Below are positions 26,678 to 35,941 of a stretch of 64,000 nucleotides of DNA, one piece after another (the first letter of the stretch is position 1; each line of letters opens with the position of its first letter). The position numbers and the translations under genes were made by a program. Below the pieces are notes generated by a model. It worked only from the letters and a program-made list of their open reading frames with translations, did no database searches and was not told where the DNA came from. Origin of the DNA: Maribacter litoralis (GTDB lineage Bacteria; Bacteroidota; Bacteroidia; Flavobacteriales; Flavobacteriaceae); the NCBI RefSeq assembly GCF_003075045.1, contig NZ_QCZD01000002.1, positions 888,592 to 952,591 on the forward strand, written 5' to 3'.

Positions 26678-27151
26678 CTATGTCTTTTTCTTGATGGTAA
26701 ATGATGCCGTTAACCCTACACTAAAATTTCTTGGTAATTTTTCAACCCCAAAAATTGCTCTTGAATGTTTGCCTTTTTCCTCTAATACCTTAACGAACAG
26801 ATCTGATGCTCCGTTGACAACAATGGGCGAGTCGTCCCAATCCGGTCCTGATTGAAAATAAGCATCAATGTGGTTAAGTCCTACAATATTTTCAAAACCT
26901 ATTTTATGGTCTATTTGAGCCAAAACATTTAAGGCACATAATTCCATTGCTTTATACCCTTGTTCCGTAGTGATTTCTTTTCCTAATCTACCTTGATAAA
27001 GATAGTTTTGGTTCAATATTGGGAATTGAATTGCGATGTAAGCAATATTTTCTCGCACATTTACTGAAACATAACTGCCACCGGGTGTTGATACCTTTGG
27101 GAGTTGCAGCCCTAAATTTTTCAAGTTTTCTTTTGGGGTCATAATTGACAC
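26678..27151 (-). CDS. RidA family protein
   Basis: 157 residues with the RidA/YjgF fold pattern: YVSVNVRENIAYIAIQFP, then GYKAMELCALNVLAQIDHKIG, NHIDAYFQSGPDWDDSPIVVNGAS and HSRAIFGVEKLPRNFSVGLTASF. The family's active-site arginine is replaced or displaced in the usual (C/S)xxR place (HSRAIFGV), as in the longer RidA subfamily. Members hydrolyse reactive enamines or have unknown roles. The start could be Met1 or Met4. No operon partner is clear. Confidence 0.8.
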   Translation of the reverse strand: MSIMTPKENLKNLGLQLPKVSTPGGSYVSVNVRENIAYIAIQFPILNQNYLYQGRLGKEITTEQGYKAMELCALNVLAQIDHKIGFENIVGLNHIDAYFQSGPDWDDSPIVVNGASDLFVKVLEEKGKHSRAIFGVEKLPRNFSVGLTASFTIKKKT

Positions 27152-27227
27152 TTTTGTTTTGTCTTATTTTTTCAATAATACTACTGGGTTCTTGGTGGTA
27201 AATCACCTTTTTTTGACCATTACCTTT

Positions 27228-27977
27228 TTAGATTTCTATATCAAAATAGTGCTTCAATTTAGATTCAAACTCACGCTCATCAAAGTTGATTTCTTCTTCA
27301 TTTTCAAGGTGAGTAATTTTTAATTGCGAATTATTCAGAGTTATTCTTCCGTTAGTTTTTGCTATTGAGATTAGTTTTTTCTTCGTGAAATGGGAATGTT
27401 CACTAGTCTGATGAAATTCGCATCTTTTGCTGAATTCAGAAAGTTTGCGCTCTTCGTTTTTAAATATGTATTGGGGTAATACATTAGTGTCCTTTACTTC
27501 ATTTATTCGGTAATACTCTTTGTTGAATTTATCAAATTGAAACTTTCCAAAGCTATCGGAGATGGTTTGATTCATTTCTAATTTTAAAGGTTCTAAAGAA
27601 AATTTTCCAAAACCTACATCAACTAAAAACTGTTTGTTTTCCAAATTCACGATTATTGCCAAATGGTCATATTCAGGACTATAGTCATCGTCTTTTATAT
27701 GTACTCTAGCTGATATTAATTTTGCATCAAAGCCAATTTGTTTTAATAGACTGTGAAAAAGTCCGTTGAGTTCGTAACAAAATCCTCCACGTCTTTCCTT
27801 TACTATTTTTTGATAAATGTCTGGTACCGATAGCTTTATTTTTCTGTTATAATGTATGTCTAAATTTTCGAATGGAACATTTAAAAGATATTTTCTTTGA
27901 AGTTTAAAAAGAACATTTTTATGTAGTGCGATAGTGTCTTTAAAATCAATTCTATTTAAATAAGCTTGTACATCCAT
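27228..27977 (-). CDS. arylamine N-acetyltransferase
   Basis: 249 residues, the NAT family. The catalytic triad is visible as Cys67 in RRGGFCYELNG, His105 in PEYDHLAIIV and Asp120 in FLVDVGFG. The enzyme moves an acetyl group from acetyl-CoA to aromatic amines or hydrazines. Bacterial NATs are 270-280 residues, so this is slightly short at the C-terminus. A 35-codon frame ends one base before its start. Confidence 0.92.
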   Translation of the reverse strand: MDVQAYLNRIDFKDTIALHKNVLFKLQRKYLLNVPFENLDIHYNRKIKLSVPDIYQKIVKERRGGFCYELNGLFHSLLKQIGFDAKLISARVHIKDDDYSPEYDHLAIIVNLENKQFLVDVGFGKFSLEPLKLEMNQTISDSFGKFQFDKFNKEYYRINEVKDTNVLPQYIFKNEERKLSEFSKRCEFHQTSEHSHFTKKKLISIAKTNGRITLNNSQLKITHLENEEEINFDEREFESKLKHYFDIEI

Positions 27978-27978
27978 A

Positions 27979-28086
27979 CTATTCTATCGATGTTATGAAC
28001 TTATTCAATTTATTTCGTACTGAAATTGGGATTGTTCCATTTTCAACCCAACAGTGCACATCTGAAATATAAATTACTTTGTTCAT
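27979..28086 (-). CDS. possible 35-residue protein upstream of the NAT gene
   Basis: A short frame (ATG at 28086) codes for a 35-residue peptide beginning MNKVIYISDVHCWVENG. Its TAG stop lies one base before the NAT start, so it might be a coupled leader peptide, a remnant of a larger gene, or chance. No family is recognised. The region 28087-28175 beyond it is AT-rich, with the repeated phrase CGCAAATATG. Confidence 0.3.
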   Translation of the reverse strand: MNKVIYISDVHCWVENGTIPISVRNKLNKFITSIE

Positions 28087-28175
28087 TTGTATTTATCTAT
28101 ACAAGTATTGTTTCCTAAAGAAAATTAGACTTCGCAAATATGCGAGCATTAATTAAGCAATAAATCGCAAATATG

Positions 28176-28598
28176 TTAAACGGTGTTAGCAATAGTATTT
28201 TTCACTATTATTTCATTCAGTTTCTGTTGGTCAGATTTTGCAATTTTATTCAAATCAAACGTAACTGTAGTTCCGTTTTCTTTCGTTATAATCAACTTTT
28301 TTTCTATCAGTTCCGTCTTTTTGATTTCATCAAATCTTAATGTTTTTCCCATAAATGAATTAATACGGACAACAACTCCTTTTTTATTCCATTGAACATA
28401 GTTTTTATACCAAAACATTTTACTGAAGTAAATCACCTGAAGGAAAAAGCCGATTGCACTTATACTTTTGTTCAATTTCGGGTTTTCAAATTCAATTAAC
28501 TCAAAACTCCCTATCAAAATAAAAATTAATGAAAGGATTAGAATAACAATCCAAATCCAATTATTCATATTGTCAAATTGTATTTTTTTCGTTTCCAT
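28176..28598 (-). CDS. small membrane protein, PH-like, unknown function
   Basis: 140 residues. Two hydrophobic helices (about 12-31 and 44-62) are followed by a cytosolic beta-rich tail: NKKGVVVRINSFMGKTLRFDEIKKTELIEKKLIITKENG. Helices plus such a tail resemble bacterial PH-domain or YdbT-like membrane proteins. The start may be Met1 or Met11. Its last codons overlap a GCTAACACC sequence that resembles the end of the 109-bp repeat at 28618. Confidence 0.6.
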   Translation of the reverse strand: METKKIQFDNMNNWIWIVILILSLIFILIGSFELIEFENPKLNKSISAIGFFLQVIYFSKMFWYKNYVQWNKKGVVVRINSFMGKTLRFDEIKKTELIEKKLIITKENGTTVTFDLNKIAKSDQQKLNEIIVKNTIANTV

Positions 28599-28617
28599 CT
28601 GTGATTAATTTATGTTA

Positions 28618-28726
28618 TTGTCAACAAGTTCGTATAAGGTTGGTTACGATGTTTAAGCACCTAATTTAATAAATACAAAATGAATGAAAAATCTGTAAGG
28701 ATTTTTGTAGGTATGCTAGTGTTAGC
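28618..28726. repeat. 109-bp direct repeat, copy A
   Basis: It aligns without gaps to 30070-30178 with 14 mismatches by hand count (about 87% identity). It starts TTGTCAACAAG and ends GTAGGTATGCTAGTGTTAGC; the last 20 bases are identical in both copies. It lies between the PH-like gene and the SDR gene. Ends of the type GTTAAC / GTTAGC and the small unrelated genes between copies recall cassette attachment sites. Confidence 0.85.
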
Positions 28727-28760
28727 AATAAATTAAACGAGGTGTTGACTACTGGCTTTT

Positions 28761-29363
28761 TCAATCGTAAATTCTAATTATTTCGCCATTTCCTTTTCCG
28801 TTTACACTTCTTACATAGCCGTTAATTACTTTTTTCATTGGTATCGGATTGTGTCCTGGAAAATAGTCTTTGTATTTGTCGTAAGCATCTTCTACCATTC
28901 CAGAAGAAACAACATTTACTCTAATTCCGTTTTCAATTTCAAGTGCAACCGCTTGTACAAAACTATGAATTCCACCATTTACCATTGCAGCACTTGTTGT
29001 TTTTACAACTGGATCATCTGCTAAAATTCCTGTGGAAAGAGTTATGGAACCATTTGAATTTAAATAATTCTGTCCGATGCGTACAAGGTTTACTTGCCCC
29101 ATTAATTTACTTTTCAAACCTATGTAATAATCATCTTCGGTAAGTTCATTAAAATCAGCCCATTTGGCTTCTCCAGCGATACAAATTATAGCATCCACTT
29201 TTCCAATGTCATCAAACATTGATTTTATTGAACTACTATCGGCTATATCGACATTCACATCTCCATTGGTTCGTCCAGCGATTAAAATTTCGTTTTTTTC
29301 TTTAAAATGTGAAACAACAGTTTTTCCTACTGTTCCGTTTCCTCCAATTATTAAAATTTTCAT
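28761..29363 (-). CDS. short-chain dehydrogenase/reductase
   Basis: 200 residues with an N-terminal Rossmann motif (IIGGNGTVGKTVVSHF) and the SDR core. The usual YxxxK catalytic pair is not evident: the segment reads SAAMVNGGIHSFVQAVALE, as in a known short SDR subgroup in which Tyr is lost. The substrate is unknown. It lies within the segment flanked by the 109-bp repeats, together with the small membrane protein and the ArsR-type regulator. Confidence 0.85.
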   Translation of the reverse strand: MKILIIGGNGTVGKTVVSHFKEKNEILIAGRTNGDVNVDIADSSSIKSMFDDIGKVDAIICIAGEAKWADFNELTEDDYYIGLKSKLMGQVNLVRIGQNYLNSNGSITLSTGILADDPVVKTTSAAMVNGGIHSFVQAVALEIENGIRVNVVSSGMVEDAYDKYKDYFPGHNPIPMKKVINGYVRSVNGKGNGEIIRIYD

Positions 29364-29373
29364 TTTTTTATTT

Positions 29374-29643
29374 TTACGTTAAACATTTAGTCTTGTTGCA
29401 TTTCTCTTTTTTATTTCTTGACTTATATATCGTTAAAGTTGCAATGACACTCCAAAGTAAATTAGTTACAAATGGTGGAATTGCATTATAGTAATAACAG
29501 TTTATAGCTATTAAAAGTCCTCCTAGCAAGTTCAAATACTTACCATAATCTACATACTTTTTATTTTCAATTAAGGTTAGGGCATAGGCAAGGATTATTA
29601 ACCCTGAACCAGACCAACCTAAAATGTCAATTAATAACTTCAT
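29374..29643 (-). CDS. small membrane protein, CBU_0592-like
   Basis: 89 residues with three hydrophobic helices (about 5-22, 36-55, 57-75). The pattern GWSGSGLIILAYALT plus LNLLGGLLIAINCYYYNAIP fits the CBU_0592 family of unknown function. It is 10 bases upstream of the SDR gene on the same strand and probably co-transcribed. Confidence 0.7.
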   Translation of the reverse strand: MKLLIDILGWSGSGLIILAYALTLIENKKYVDYGKYLNLLGGLLIAINCYYYNAIPPFVTNLLWSVIATLTIYKSRNKKEKCNKTKCLT

Positions 29644-29687
29644 AGTTTGTTATATTGCGAAATGTCGATATGTAATCGTAAATTTTT

Positions 29688-29990
29688 TTACGTTAAAAAA
29701 TCAGTAAACTCCTTAATTGTCTTTTCATTCCTTTTTAAGTAAGACCATTTTCCGTGTCTTGTTGATATTAAAAGTCCGCACTTTTCCATATTGGTTAGAT
29801 AAGTTGAAATGGTCGACTGTGATAATCCAGCTTTTTCTTGAATATAGGTAACACAAACACCATCATTAAAATGCTTTAATGTCTCGTGTGGCGGAAAATG
29901 TTTCTCTGGTTCTTTCAACCATTCTAATATCTGAAACCTGGTTTGGTTCGATAAACATTTACCGATTTCTGTCGCTATTTTCAAATTCAT
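29688..29990 (-). CDS. ArsR-type winged-helix regulator
   Basis: About 100 residues from Met at 29990; a longer frame begins at 30035 but its first 15 residues do not fit the family. The winged helix-turn-helix is seen in LSNQTRFQILEWL, YIQEKAGLSQSTISTYLTNMEKCGLLISTRHGKWSYLK. No clear metal-binding cysteine pair of the classical ArsR type is present. It probably represses the SDR gene and the small membrane gene downstream. Confidence 0.85.
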   Translation of the reverse strand: MNLKIATEIGKCLSNQTRFQILEWLKEPEKHFPPHETLKHFNDGVCVTYIQEKAGLSQSTISTYLTNMEKCGLLISTRHGKWSYLKRNEKTIKEFTDFLT

Positions 29991-30069
29991 ACCTTTAATA
30001 TATCTATAATTCTCGATATATAAAAATGAAAGCATAATAATATTTGAAGTGCAATGTTTATATAGTTGG

Positions 30070-30178
30070 TTGTTAACAAGTTCGTATAAAGCTAGTTACG
30101 ATGTTCAAGCATCTAATTTCGTAAATACAAAGCCAATGAAAAATCTGTGAAGTTTTTTGTAGGTATGCTAGTGTTAGC
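30070..30178. repeat. 109-bp direct repeat, copy B
   Basis: Same length as copy A at 28618-28726. Both copies share AACAAGTTCGTATAA, AATGAAAAATCTGT and the identical 20-base end GTAGGTATGCTAGTGTTAGC. Together the copies frame a 1.3-kb segment with three genes. Confidence 0.85.
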
Positions 30179-30213
30179 TATAGTAGATTGTTGGTAGTAT
30201 TAAAGAAGTAATC

Positions 30214-30684
30214 CTATACAATTGAATAAGTTTTGTCTACTAGTCTATGCTTAAAAAAGTCGTTGTTATTTAAAAGCATTACAATTGTTAAGGGGAGCTT
30301 TCGGTCATAAATCACGAAAGTATTTGTCCCATACCAAAGTCCGGTTGAAAGAGCTAATGAATCAGTCACTTCCTAACCCATCGCATAGGATGATTCTTTA
30401 TCTAATAGACTTTTTAAATCTTCTGAATGCAATTCGATGTTCATTGAAATTGGCTTGAAAATTAATTCATGTGATTCTTTAGTTAATAGAGATTTATTAC
30501 GCAGTTTCTCAATATAATTAGCATAATCATTCAATCTAAGATAGATACCTCCAGCTCCAATTACTTCATCCATCCGATGACCTTCAACAGATTGCCATTG
30601 ATTTAAGCTGTCTCTCTCATAACGGAATACATATTCTGGAATATTCGAGAAATCGGCATTATCAATGAATTGAGTTTTGATCAT
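30214..30684 (-). pseudogene. decayed serine beta-lactamase-like hydrolase fragment
   Basis: The frame from 30684 shows GMIKTQFIDN and DEVIGAGGIYLRLNDYANYIEKL, the C-terminal half of class C beta-lactamase-like serine hydrolases. A TAG at 30373-30375 stops it after YAMG. The same frame then continues for 52 codons (EVTDSLALSTGLWYGTNTF and further) to a TAG at 30214, reading as the family's true C-terminus. The N-terminal half with the SxxK motif is missing, and the bases upstream of 30684 carry stops in this frame. The gene is 5'-truncated and holds a nonsense codon. Confidence 0.75.
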
Positions 30685-30800
30685 TCCGGCTTAATTGAAA
30701 ACATGCTTTTTTTATAATTTTCATTGGCCGTTCCACTGAGCTTTGAATTATTTAAAAACCAATTAATTAGGCATTTTTTTTATGTGATATTATACTCACA

Positions 30801-31565
30801 TTATTTTATTTCATTCTCAATCAGTTTTAAAATAGAATCTAAATCTTCCATTAGGGGTTGATAATGTGCTTTTTCCATTGCCTTAGCTGTTAGCACAAAC
30901 ATTAAAATATTATTTTCAAACTTCCTCGAATTTAATAGTTCTAGATTACTAATATTCTGCTCTGTTTTTTGTAAACCTATTTCTTGGTTTACACCGGTTA
31001 GGTCAAAGATTGTTCTCAGACTGTTATCATTTGTTCTAAAAATGTCAAGAACTTTTTCCCTTTGGATGCCAAGTTCATTTTCCTGTTTTGAGACATCTTC
31101 TATTGTTGAAATCCAATTGGTAAGTTGTATTCTTAAGTCATTATTTGAAATGTCTTTCAAGCTCCCAGAGTTTATTATCTCGTGTAAAAGGGAGTTGTTA
31201 GGGTTAAAAGAAATATCAGATGAAAATGCATTGAACAATAATTCAGAAAAATGCTTTTCCGATGGTGATTCATTTTTATTACCAACATATTTTAATAACT
31301 TCTTTGCTCCTTGGAAATTACTTTTGTTAACTTCAATCAATTCACTTAATTTAACTTTACTGATTTGAAATTCTGCTCTTAAACCATTCAAATACGTTTG
31401 CTCTTTTTCTTGAATAACCCGATTTTGATTCATGTTATTGATGGCAAGAGCAATCAAAATTCCAATAACAACAAGAATTATTTCTCCTATTGCATAAATT
31501 AGATATTTGCTGAAGTTATTATCAGATAGTAATTTTTGCCTTATTTTTCTAAAGAATTTTATCAT
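30801..31565 (-). CDS. DUF6090 family membrane protein
   Basis: 254 residues. The N-terminal signature KIRQKLLSDNNFSKYLIYAIGE and a membrane helix (EIILVVIGILIALAINN) are typical of this Bacteroidota family of unknown function. The rest is a predicted helical extracytoplasmic domain. Such genes often occur in several copies per genome. No partner gene is evident. Confidence 0.8.
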   Translation of the reverse strand: MIKFFRKIRQKLLSDNNFSKYLIYAIGEIILVVIGILIALAINNMNQNRVIQEKEQTYLNGLRAEFQISKVKLSELIEVNKSNFQGAKKLLKYVGNKNESPSEKHFSELLFNAFSSDISFNPNNSLLHEIINSGSLKDISNNDLRIQLTNWISTIEDVSKQENELGIQREKVLDIFRTNDNSLRTIFDLTGVNQEIGLQKTEQNISNLELLNSRKFENNILMFVLTAKAMEKAHYQPLMEDLDSILKLIENEIK

Positions 31566-31759
31566 TGGTTAAAGGTTGTTCATAAAGAAGTACAACACAT
31601 AAAAAAATGCAATAGGCGTTATTTGTAAGAAAGATACAATTTTCCTTGAAATTCAATAACTAAGGGCTTTTGAAATATATAGCCGTTGAGCAATAATTAT
31701 TACAAGCCGTTATATTTGTTTTTATATATTTTGCTCAATAGAATATCGCTATAAAAAAA

Positions 31760-33010
31760 TTAATTTTCAACGGAAATGGAAGGCACCGGAATTTCATAAA
31801 CCTGTAAGTGAAAATAGGGTAGGGCGGCCAGTAGGTGATCAAAGATATCTGCCATTACATATTCATAGTTTTCCCATCGTTTATCTGAGCTAAACGCATA
31901 GACTTCTAAGGGTATACCTTGCGGAGTTGGGGGTAATTGACGTACCATTAAGGTCATACCTTTATTTACGGCAGAATGGTTTTCTAAATAATCGTTTACG
32001 TATTTTCTGAACACGCCTATGTTGGTCAAATTTCTGCCGTTTATAGCGAGTTCTTTATTGATGTCGTTAGAAGTGTTGTAAGAATTGATCTGCTCGTTTC
32101 TTGTTTTAAGGTACGGTGCTATTAATTGTATTTTTTCAAACTCCGCTATATCTGTTTCTGAAAGAAAGCGTATACTTTTTTGACTTATGATCAAGGCTCG
32201 TTTTATACGTCTACCGCCAGAATCTTGCATGCCACGCCAGTTCTTAAAAGAATCGGATATTAAGGCATAGGTAGGTATGGTGGTAATGGTCTTATCAAAA
32301 TTCTGCACTTTTACCGTTGCCAAAGATATTTCTATAACATCGCCATCTGCCCCGAATTTGTCAAAACTGATCCAGTCGCCAATACGTACCATATCGTTAA
32401 TGCTTACCTGTATACTGGCAACTAGCCCCAAAATGGAATCCTTAAAAATTAAAAGTATAACTGCAGACCCCGCACCAAGAGCGGTAAAGAATTTCCAAAC
32501 CTTAATTTCTGTTATAATGGCGAAAATGGTAAATATGCCTACCACCCAGGCAAAGATCATAAATACCTGTATGTAACTCCCCATAGGCTTATCTCTAAAC
32601 CTTGGCTTGGTCTTTAGATAATCATTGATACTGGTAAACACACTTTTAACCACATACAGTGCTAAGATTACAAAAAGCACATGTAGAAATTTCATGGTTA
32701 TTTCAGCTGCAAAATCAAAACCTATAAAGCCAAATGGCACAAATTCTATAAGTGTACTTAAAGGGATAATGTGCGCCAAATACCTCGGTACTCTATTCGC
32801 CACTAAAAAATTATCGAAATTGGTTTTCGATTTTCTTGCTAACTTCAGTGATAGGGAACGTAGTACTTTCCAGATTAAGAGGTCCAAGAACCACGCCAAT
32901 ACCAAAGCAATGACTAATAGTATGGCTAAATTTAGGTATGATGCCGCAGTATCGCTAAGACCCGCTTCCACAAGATAATTAAAGAGTATTCTATGAAAAT
33001 CGTCGTTCAT
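31760..33010 (-). CDS. MscS-type mechanosensitive channel
   Basis: 416 residues. Four to five membrane helices (within about 20-190) lead into the MscS beta domain (SIQVSINDMVRIGDWISFDKFGADGDVIEISLATVKV) and a C-terminal alpha/beta domain ending at PYFHLQVYEIPVPS. It resembles the YbdG-like branch. Such channels release solutes on osmotic down-shock. It lies at the downstream end of the stress block 31760-40382. Confidence 0.9.
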   Translation of the reverse strand: MNDDFHRILFNYLVEAGLSDTAASYLNLAILLVIALVLAWFLDLLIWKVLRSLSLKLARKSKTNFDNFLVANRVPRYLAHIIPLSTLIEFVPFGFIGFDFAAEITMKFLHVLFVILALYVVKSVFTSINDYLKTKPRFRDKPMGSYIQVFMIFAWVVGIFTIFAIITEIKVWKFFTALGAGSAVILLIFKDSILGLVASIQVSINDMVRIGDWISFDKFGADGDVIEISLATVKVQNFDKTITTIPTYALISDSFKNWRGMQDSGGRRIKRALIISQKSIRFLSETDIAEFEKIQLIAPYLKTRNEQINSYNTSNDINKELAINGRNLTNIGVFRKYVNDYLENHSAVNKGMTLMVRQLPPTPQGIPLEVYAFSSDKRWENYEYVMADIFDHLLAALPYFHLQVYEIPVPSISVEN

Positions 33011-33084
33011 TATCAGGTTCTTTTTATGCTCGGCAAAGGTACAATTTGCCTAAGTAAGAACCCGAAGCAGTTAAGGTAATTTTA

Positions 33085-33933
33085 TCATTTGCTATGTATA
33101 GCCAATACTGGTACATCTGCATAGTAACCCAAATTGTTAAGCGATATTCTGCCAAAATTGAGACGATCCCAAAATGATGGCTTTTTATCTACATAGCTGA
33201 TCATGTTAGAATGCCTTATTGCTACAAAACAATTCACCGCGGTAGCAATTTTTACGTTGCGCATAGTGGTGAAACTGTGCGCTACGCCTTTTAATTGTTT
33301 GCGTATTTGCACTTTGTTTCTTTTTTGGGTAAACGATAAACTATTAGGTTGCTCCATGCTCAACACCTGTATGCTGGCATTGCTTAATTTGGCTAACTGT
33401 ACCAAATATTTAATTTCAGATTTTTTGATATTGGTTTTAAAGTTTGTGGTTAACACAATTTCTTTGGGCTGATCAAAATTAACGTTGCCGGGAACTATTA
33501 AAATGGGATTTTCCCTTACGTTTTTCAATATATCCAAGGTATGTTGTCCGTAAGAAGCTTCATTTTTATTAGCCAAACCTTTTGCACCTAAAACAATAAG
33601 GTCGAACTGAATTTTTTTATTCAAATTCTTAACTGCGCTCAATAATGATATTGACTCCGAAACCGCATGAAATTTATGGTTTTCATTTTTATTTAAATGG
33701 GATATTTTAGCGATTAACTCCCTAAGCTTTTCCTTAGATTTAATAGCCGACATTTTATTGAATGCCTCATCAGGATCAAGTAAGGATAAACTATCTAGCC
33801 CATAAGTTTCTTTCGAATAGGTGTGTAATATATAAAAAGAGCACTTTCTGTCTTCAAATAATTTTATGGCGTAAAGTATGGCATTCCATGAATTATTTGA
33901 GAAATCTGTGGGTATTAAAATACTATTTTCCAT
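33085..33933 (-). CDS. universal stress protein, two domains
   Basis: 282 residues with tandem Usp domains. The first (1-145) has ILIPTDFSNNSWNAILYAIKL and ends with the nucleotide-binding GxxG pattern. The second (about 150-280) is more diverged. The tandem form is common in Bacteroidota. It is 74 bases upstream of the MscS gene on the same strand. Confidence 0.9.
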   Translation of the reverse strand: MENSILIPTDFSNNSWNAILYAIKLFEDRKCSFYILHTYSKETYGLDSLSLLDPDEAFNKMSAIKSKEKLRELIAKISHLNKNENHKFHAVSESISLLSAVKNLNKKIQFDLIVLGAKGLANKNEASYGQHTLDILKNVRENPILIVPGNVNFDQPKEIVLTTNFKTNIKKSEIKYLVQLAKLSNASIQVLSMEQPNSLSFTQKRNKVQIRKQLKGVAHSFTTMRNVKIATAVNCFVAIRHSNMISYVDKKPSFWDRLNFGRISLNNLGYYADVPVLAIHSK

Positions 33934-34061
33934 ATGGTTTGTTTTAGTTTTTGTTTGTGCTCTTTTTAATAGTACGGGTTCGTATTAGACCTTGGTGTAC
34001 TCATCTTTTGATATTATGTTTTCTTCATTGTATTCACATATGTAATACCATTGTGTTGTCG

Positions 34062-34481
34062 TTATAATACCATGTTGAGGTTTATATGTTCATTCTCTTG
34101 TTCTACTTTCTCAATGGTTAGTTTTTGTTCTCCGGATGGAAATTCCCATAATACCGAATCGCCTTCACTATAGCCCATTACTGCAGCGCCCATTGGGGTA
34201 AGTATAGATATTTTGTTGTTTTTTATATCACTATCGGTAGGCAGTACCAGTTTAAATTTCTTGTGCCATCCACTTTCCGAAACTATCGTAACCAAAGTAT
34301 TAAAGCGTATAACATCATCGTGCATATCGGTCGCATCCAAAATTATGGCAGTCTCTAATTCTGATGCCAGCTTTCTAACAGATTTACGTAGGGTGTCATC
34401 TTTGTAATAACCAGATAGGTTCATTAATCGCTTTAGTACTACAAATTCCTTTTTTTCTATAACCAGATTTCCGTACTTCAT
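34062..34481 (-). CDS. GreA/GreB-type (Rnk-like) C-terminal domain protein
   Basis: 139 residues. The C-terminal half has the FKBP-like domain of Gre factors (STLTP-like ISILTPMGAAVMGYSEGDSVLWEFPSGEQKLTIEKV). The N-terminal half is a short helical region, too short for the full Gre coiled coil, as in Rnk. Such proteins bind RNA polymerase. A paralogue lies at 37310. It is 128 bases upstream of the USP gene. Confidence 0.85.
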   Translation of the reverse strand: MKYGNLVIEKKEFVVLKRLMNLSGYYKDDTLRKSVRKLASELETAIILDATDMHDDVIRFNTLVTIVSESGWHKKFKLVLPTDSDIKNNKISILTPMGAAVMGYSEGDSVLWEFPSGEQKLTIEKVEQENEHINLNMVL

Positions 34482-34646
34482 ATGCTGTATTTTATGATTG
34501 TAAATTGAATTTTAAAATAATGTTCCTTGCCATTCTAAGCGCAGCCGAGAACAGTAGCTAGCTTATTTCAAATAATTTCGACCACGCTCTTTGTGGCAGT
34601 TTTATGTATTAAAATTCTTTATCGTTTTTTGGTCAATTACTACAGA

Positions 34647-35936
34647 TCAAGGAAAAATACCTCGTTGTACATAAGCTTCCTCTAATCTTTCAATAGCAAT
34701 GATGAAAGCAGCGGTGCGCATATCAACATTTCTTTTTTTAGAGGTTTCTATTACCGTGGTAAAAGACGTCAACATTTTCTTTTCTAACTTTTCCATCACC
34801 TCTTCCAAAGACCATATTTCGCCGTTACGGTTTTGTAGCCATTCAAAGTAACTTCCTATAACCCCACCGGAGTTGCAAAGAATATCTGGAATAATGTCTA
34901 TACATTTTTTTAATAGGATGTTCTCGGCATCTACATCGGTTGGTCCGTTAGCACCTTCGGCAATTAAATATGCCTTTATTTTATTGGCGTTCTTCGCCGT
35001 AATCTGATTACCTAGTGCAGCAGGAATACAGATATCACAATCTAAAGAGAAGAAATCTGCGTTGTCAATGGTTCTGGCTTTTGAGAATCCTAATATGCTT
35101 CCTTTGTTCCCTTGGCTGTAGGCCAGTAATTGGTCTACGTCAATACCATCTTCATTGACTATACTGCCATAGGCGTCTTGTACTGCAGTCAACAGAGCTC
35201 CTTCCTTTACCAAAAAATAAGCGGCCCAGTAACCTACGTTACCAAAACCTTGTACAATAAACTTCTTGTTCTTTAGGTCTACATTGTTATTTTTTGCCCA
35301 AAATTTAATGGTCAAGAAAACTCCGTAGCCGGTAGCCCTGTCCCTTCCTTTAGATCCACCGGCACCAATAGGTTTACCAGTAACTACGTGCATATTGGTA
35401 GAACGTTCCGCCGGCGATTTGGTAGACATGTACGTGTCAAGTATCCAAGCCATGGTTTGCGAATTGGTATTCACATCTGGGGCGGGTATATCCAATTCCG
35501 GACCGATATTGTCTCCTAAGGCATAGGTAAACCTTCTGGTAATACGTTCTAATTCAGAATCTGAATATTTTGTCGGGTCTAACTGTATGCCTCCTTTAGC
35601 GCCGCCATAGGGCAAACCTGCCAATGAGGTTTTCCAGGTCATCCACATTGCCAAAGCCTTTGCAGCATCGATATCTACCGTAGGGTGATAACGAAGTCCG
35701 CCTTTATATGGCCCTAATGAGTTATTGTGTTGAACGCGGTAACCGGTAAATATTTCAACTTCACCATTGTCCATTCTTACAGGAAAGTGAACAACAAATT
35801 CATTATTGGTGACCTCAAGAATTTTTCTAATGTTCTTATTAAGGTCAATAATGTCTGCGGCATTATCAAACTGCCGCATTACATTTTCTAGCATACCTTG
35901 TTTAGGTGCTTTTTTGGGCGCTACTTTTGCTATCAT
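34647..35936 (-). CDS. gdhA: Glu/Leu/Phe/Val-type glutamate dehydrogenase
   Basis: 429 residues, the usual length of the smaller hexameric dehydrogenases. The catalytic lysine region is PYGGAKGGIQLDP, the substrate region has KGGLRYHPTVD, and the C-terminal Rossmann domain has IVQGFGNVGYWAAYF. It interconverts glutamate and 2-oxoglutarate plus ammonia. The gene symbol is by family; substrate use of Leu or Val is less likely. A small Cys-rich gene ends 5 bases before its start, so the two are co-transcribed. Confidence 0.9.
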   Translation of the reverse strand: MIAKVAPKKAPKQGMLENVMRQFDNAADIIDLNKNIRKILEVTNNEFVVHFPVRMDNGEVEIFTGYRVQHNNSLGPYKGGLRYHPTVDIDAAKALAMWMTWKTSLAGLPYGGAKGGIQLDPTKYSDSELERITRRFTYALGDNIGPELDIPAPDVNTNSQTMAWILDTYMSTKSPAERSTNMHVVTGKPIGAGGSKGRDRATGYGVFLTIKFWAKNNNVDLKNKKFIVQGFGNVGYWAAYFLVKEGALLTAVQDAYGSIVNEDGIDVDQLLAYSQGNKGSILGFSKARTIDNADFFSLDCDICIPAALGNQITAKNANKIKAYLIAEGANGPTDVDAENILLKKCIDIIPDILCNSGGVIGSYFEWLQNRNGEIWSLEEVMEKLEKKMLTSFTTVIETSKKRNVDMRTAAFIIAIERLEEAYVQRGIFP

Positions 35937-35941
35937 TCTTT

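Noticed and set aside
26988..27206. 72-residue frame overlapping the RidA gene
   Set aside because: It is a different frame of the same strand over conserved RidA codons.
25315..27977. CAT-like and NAT genes as an antibiotic resistance island
   Set aside because: Both families have many housekeeping or unknown members and no mobile element accompanies them.
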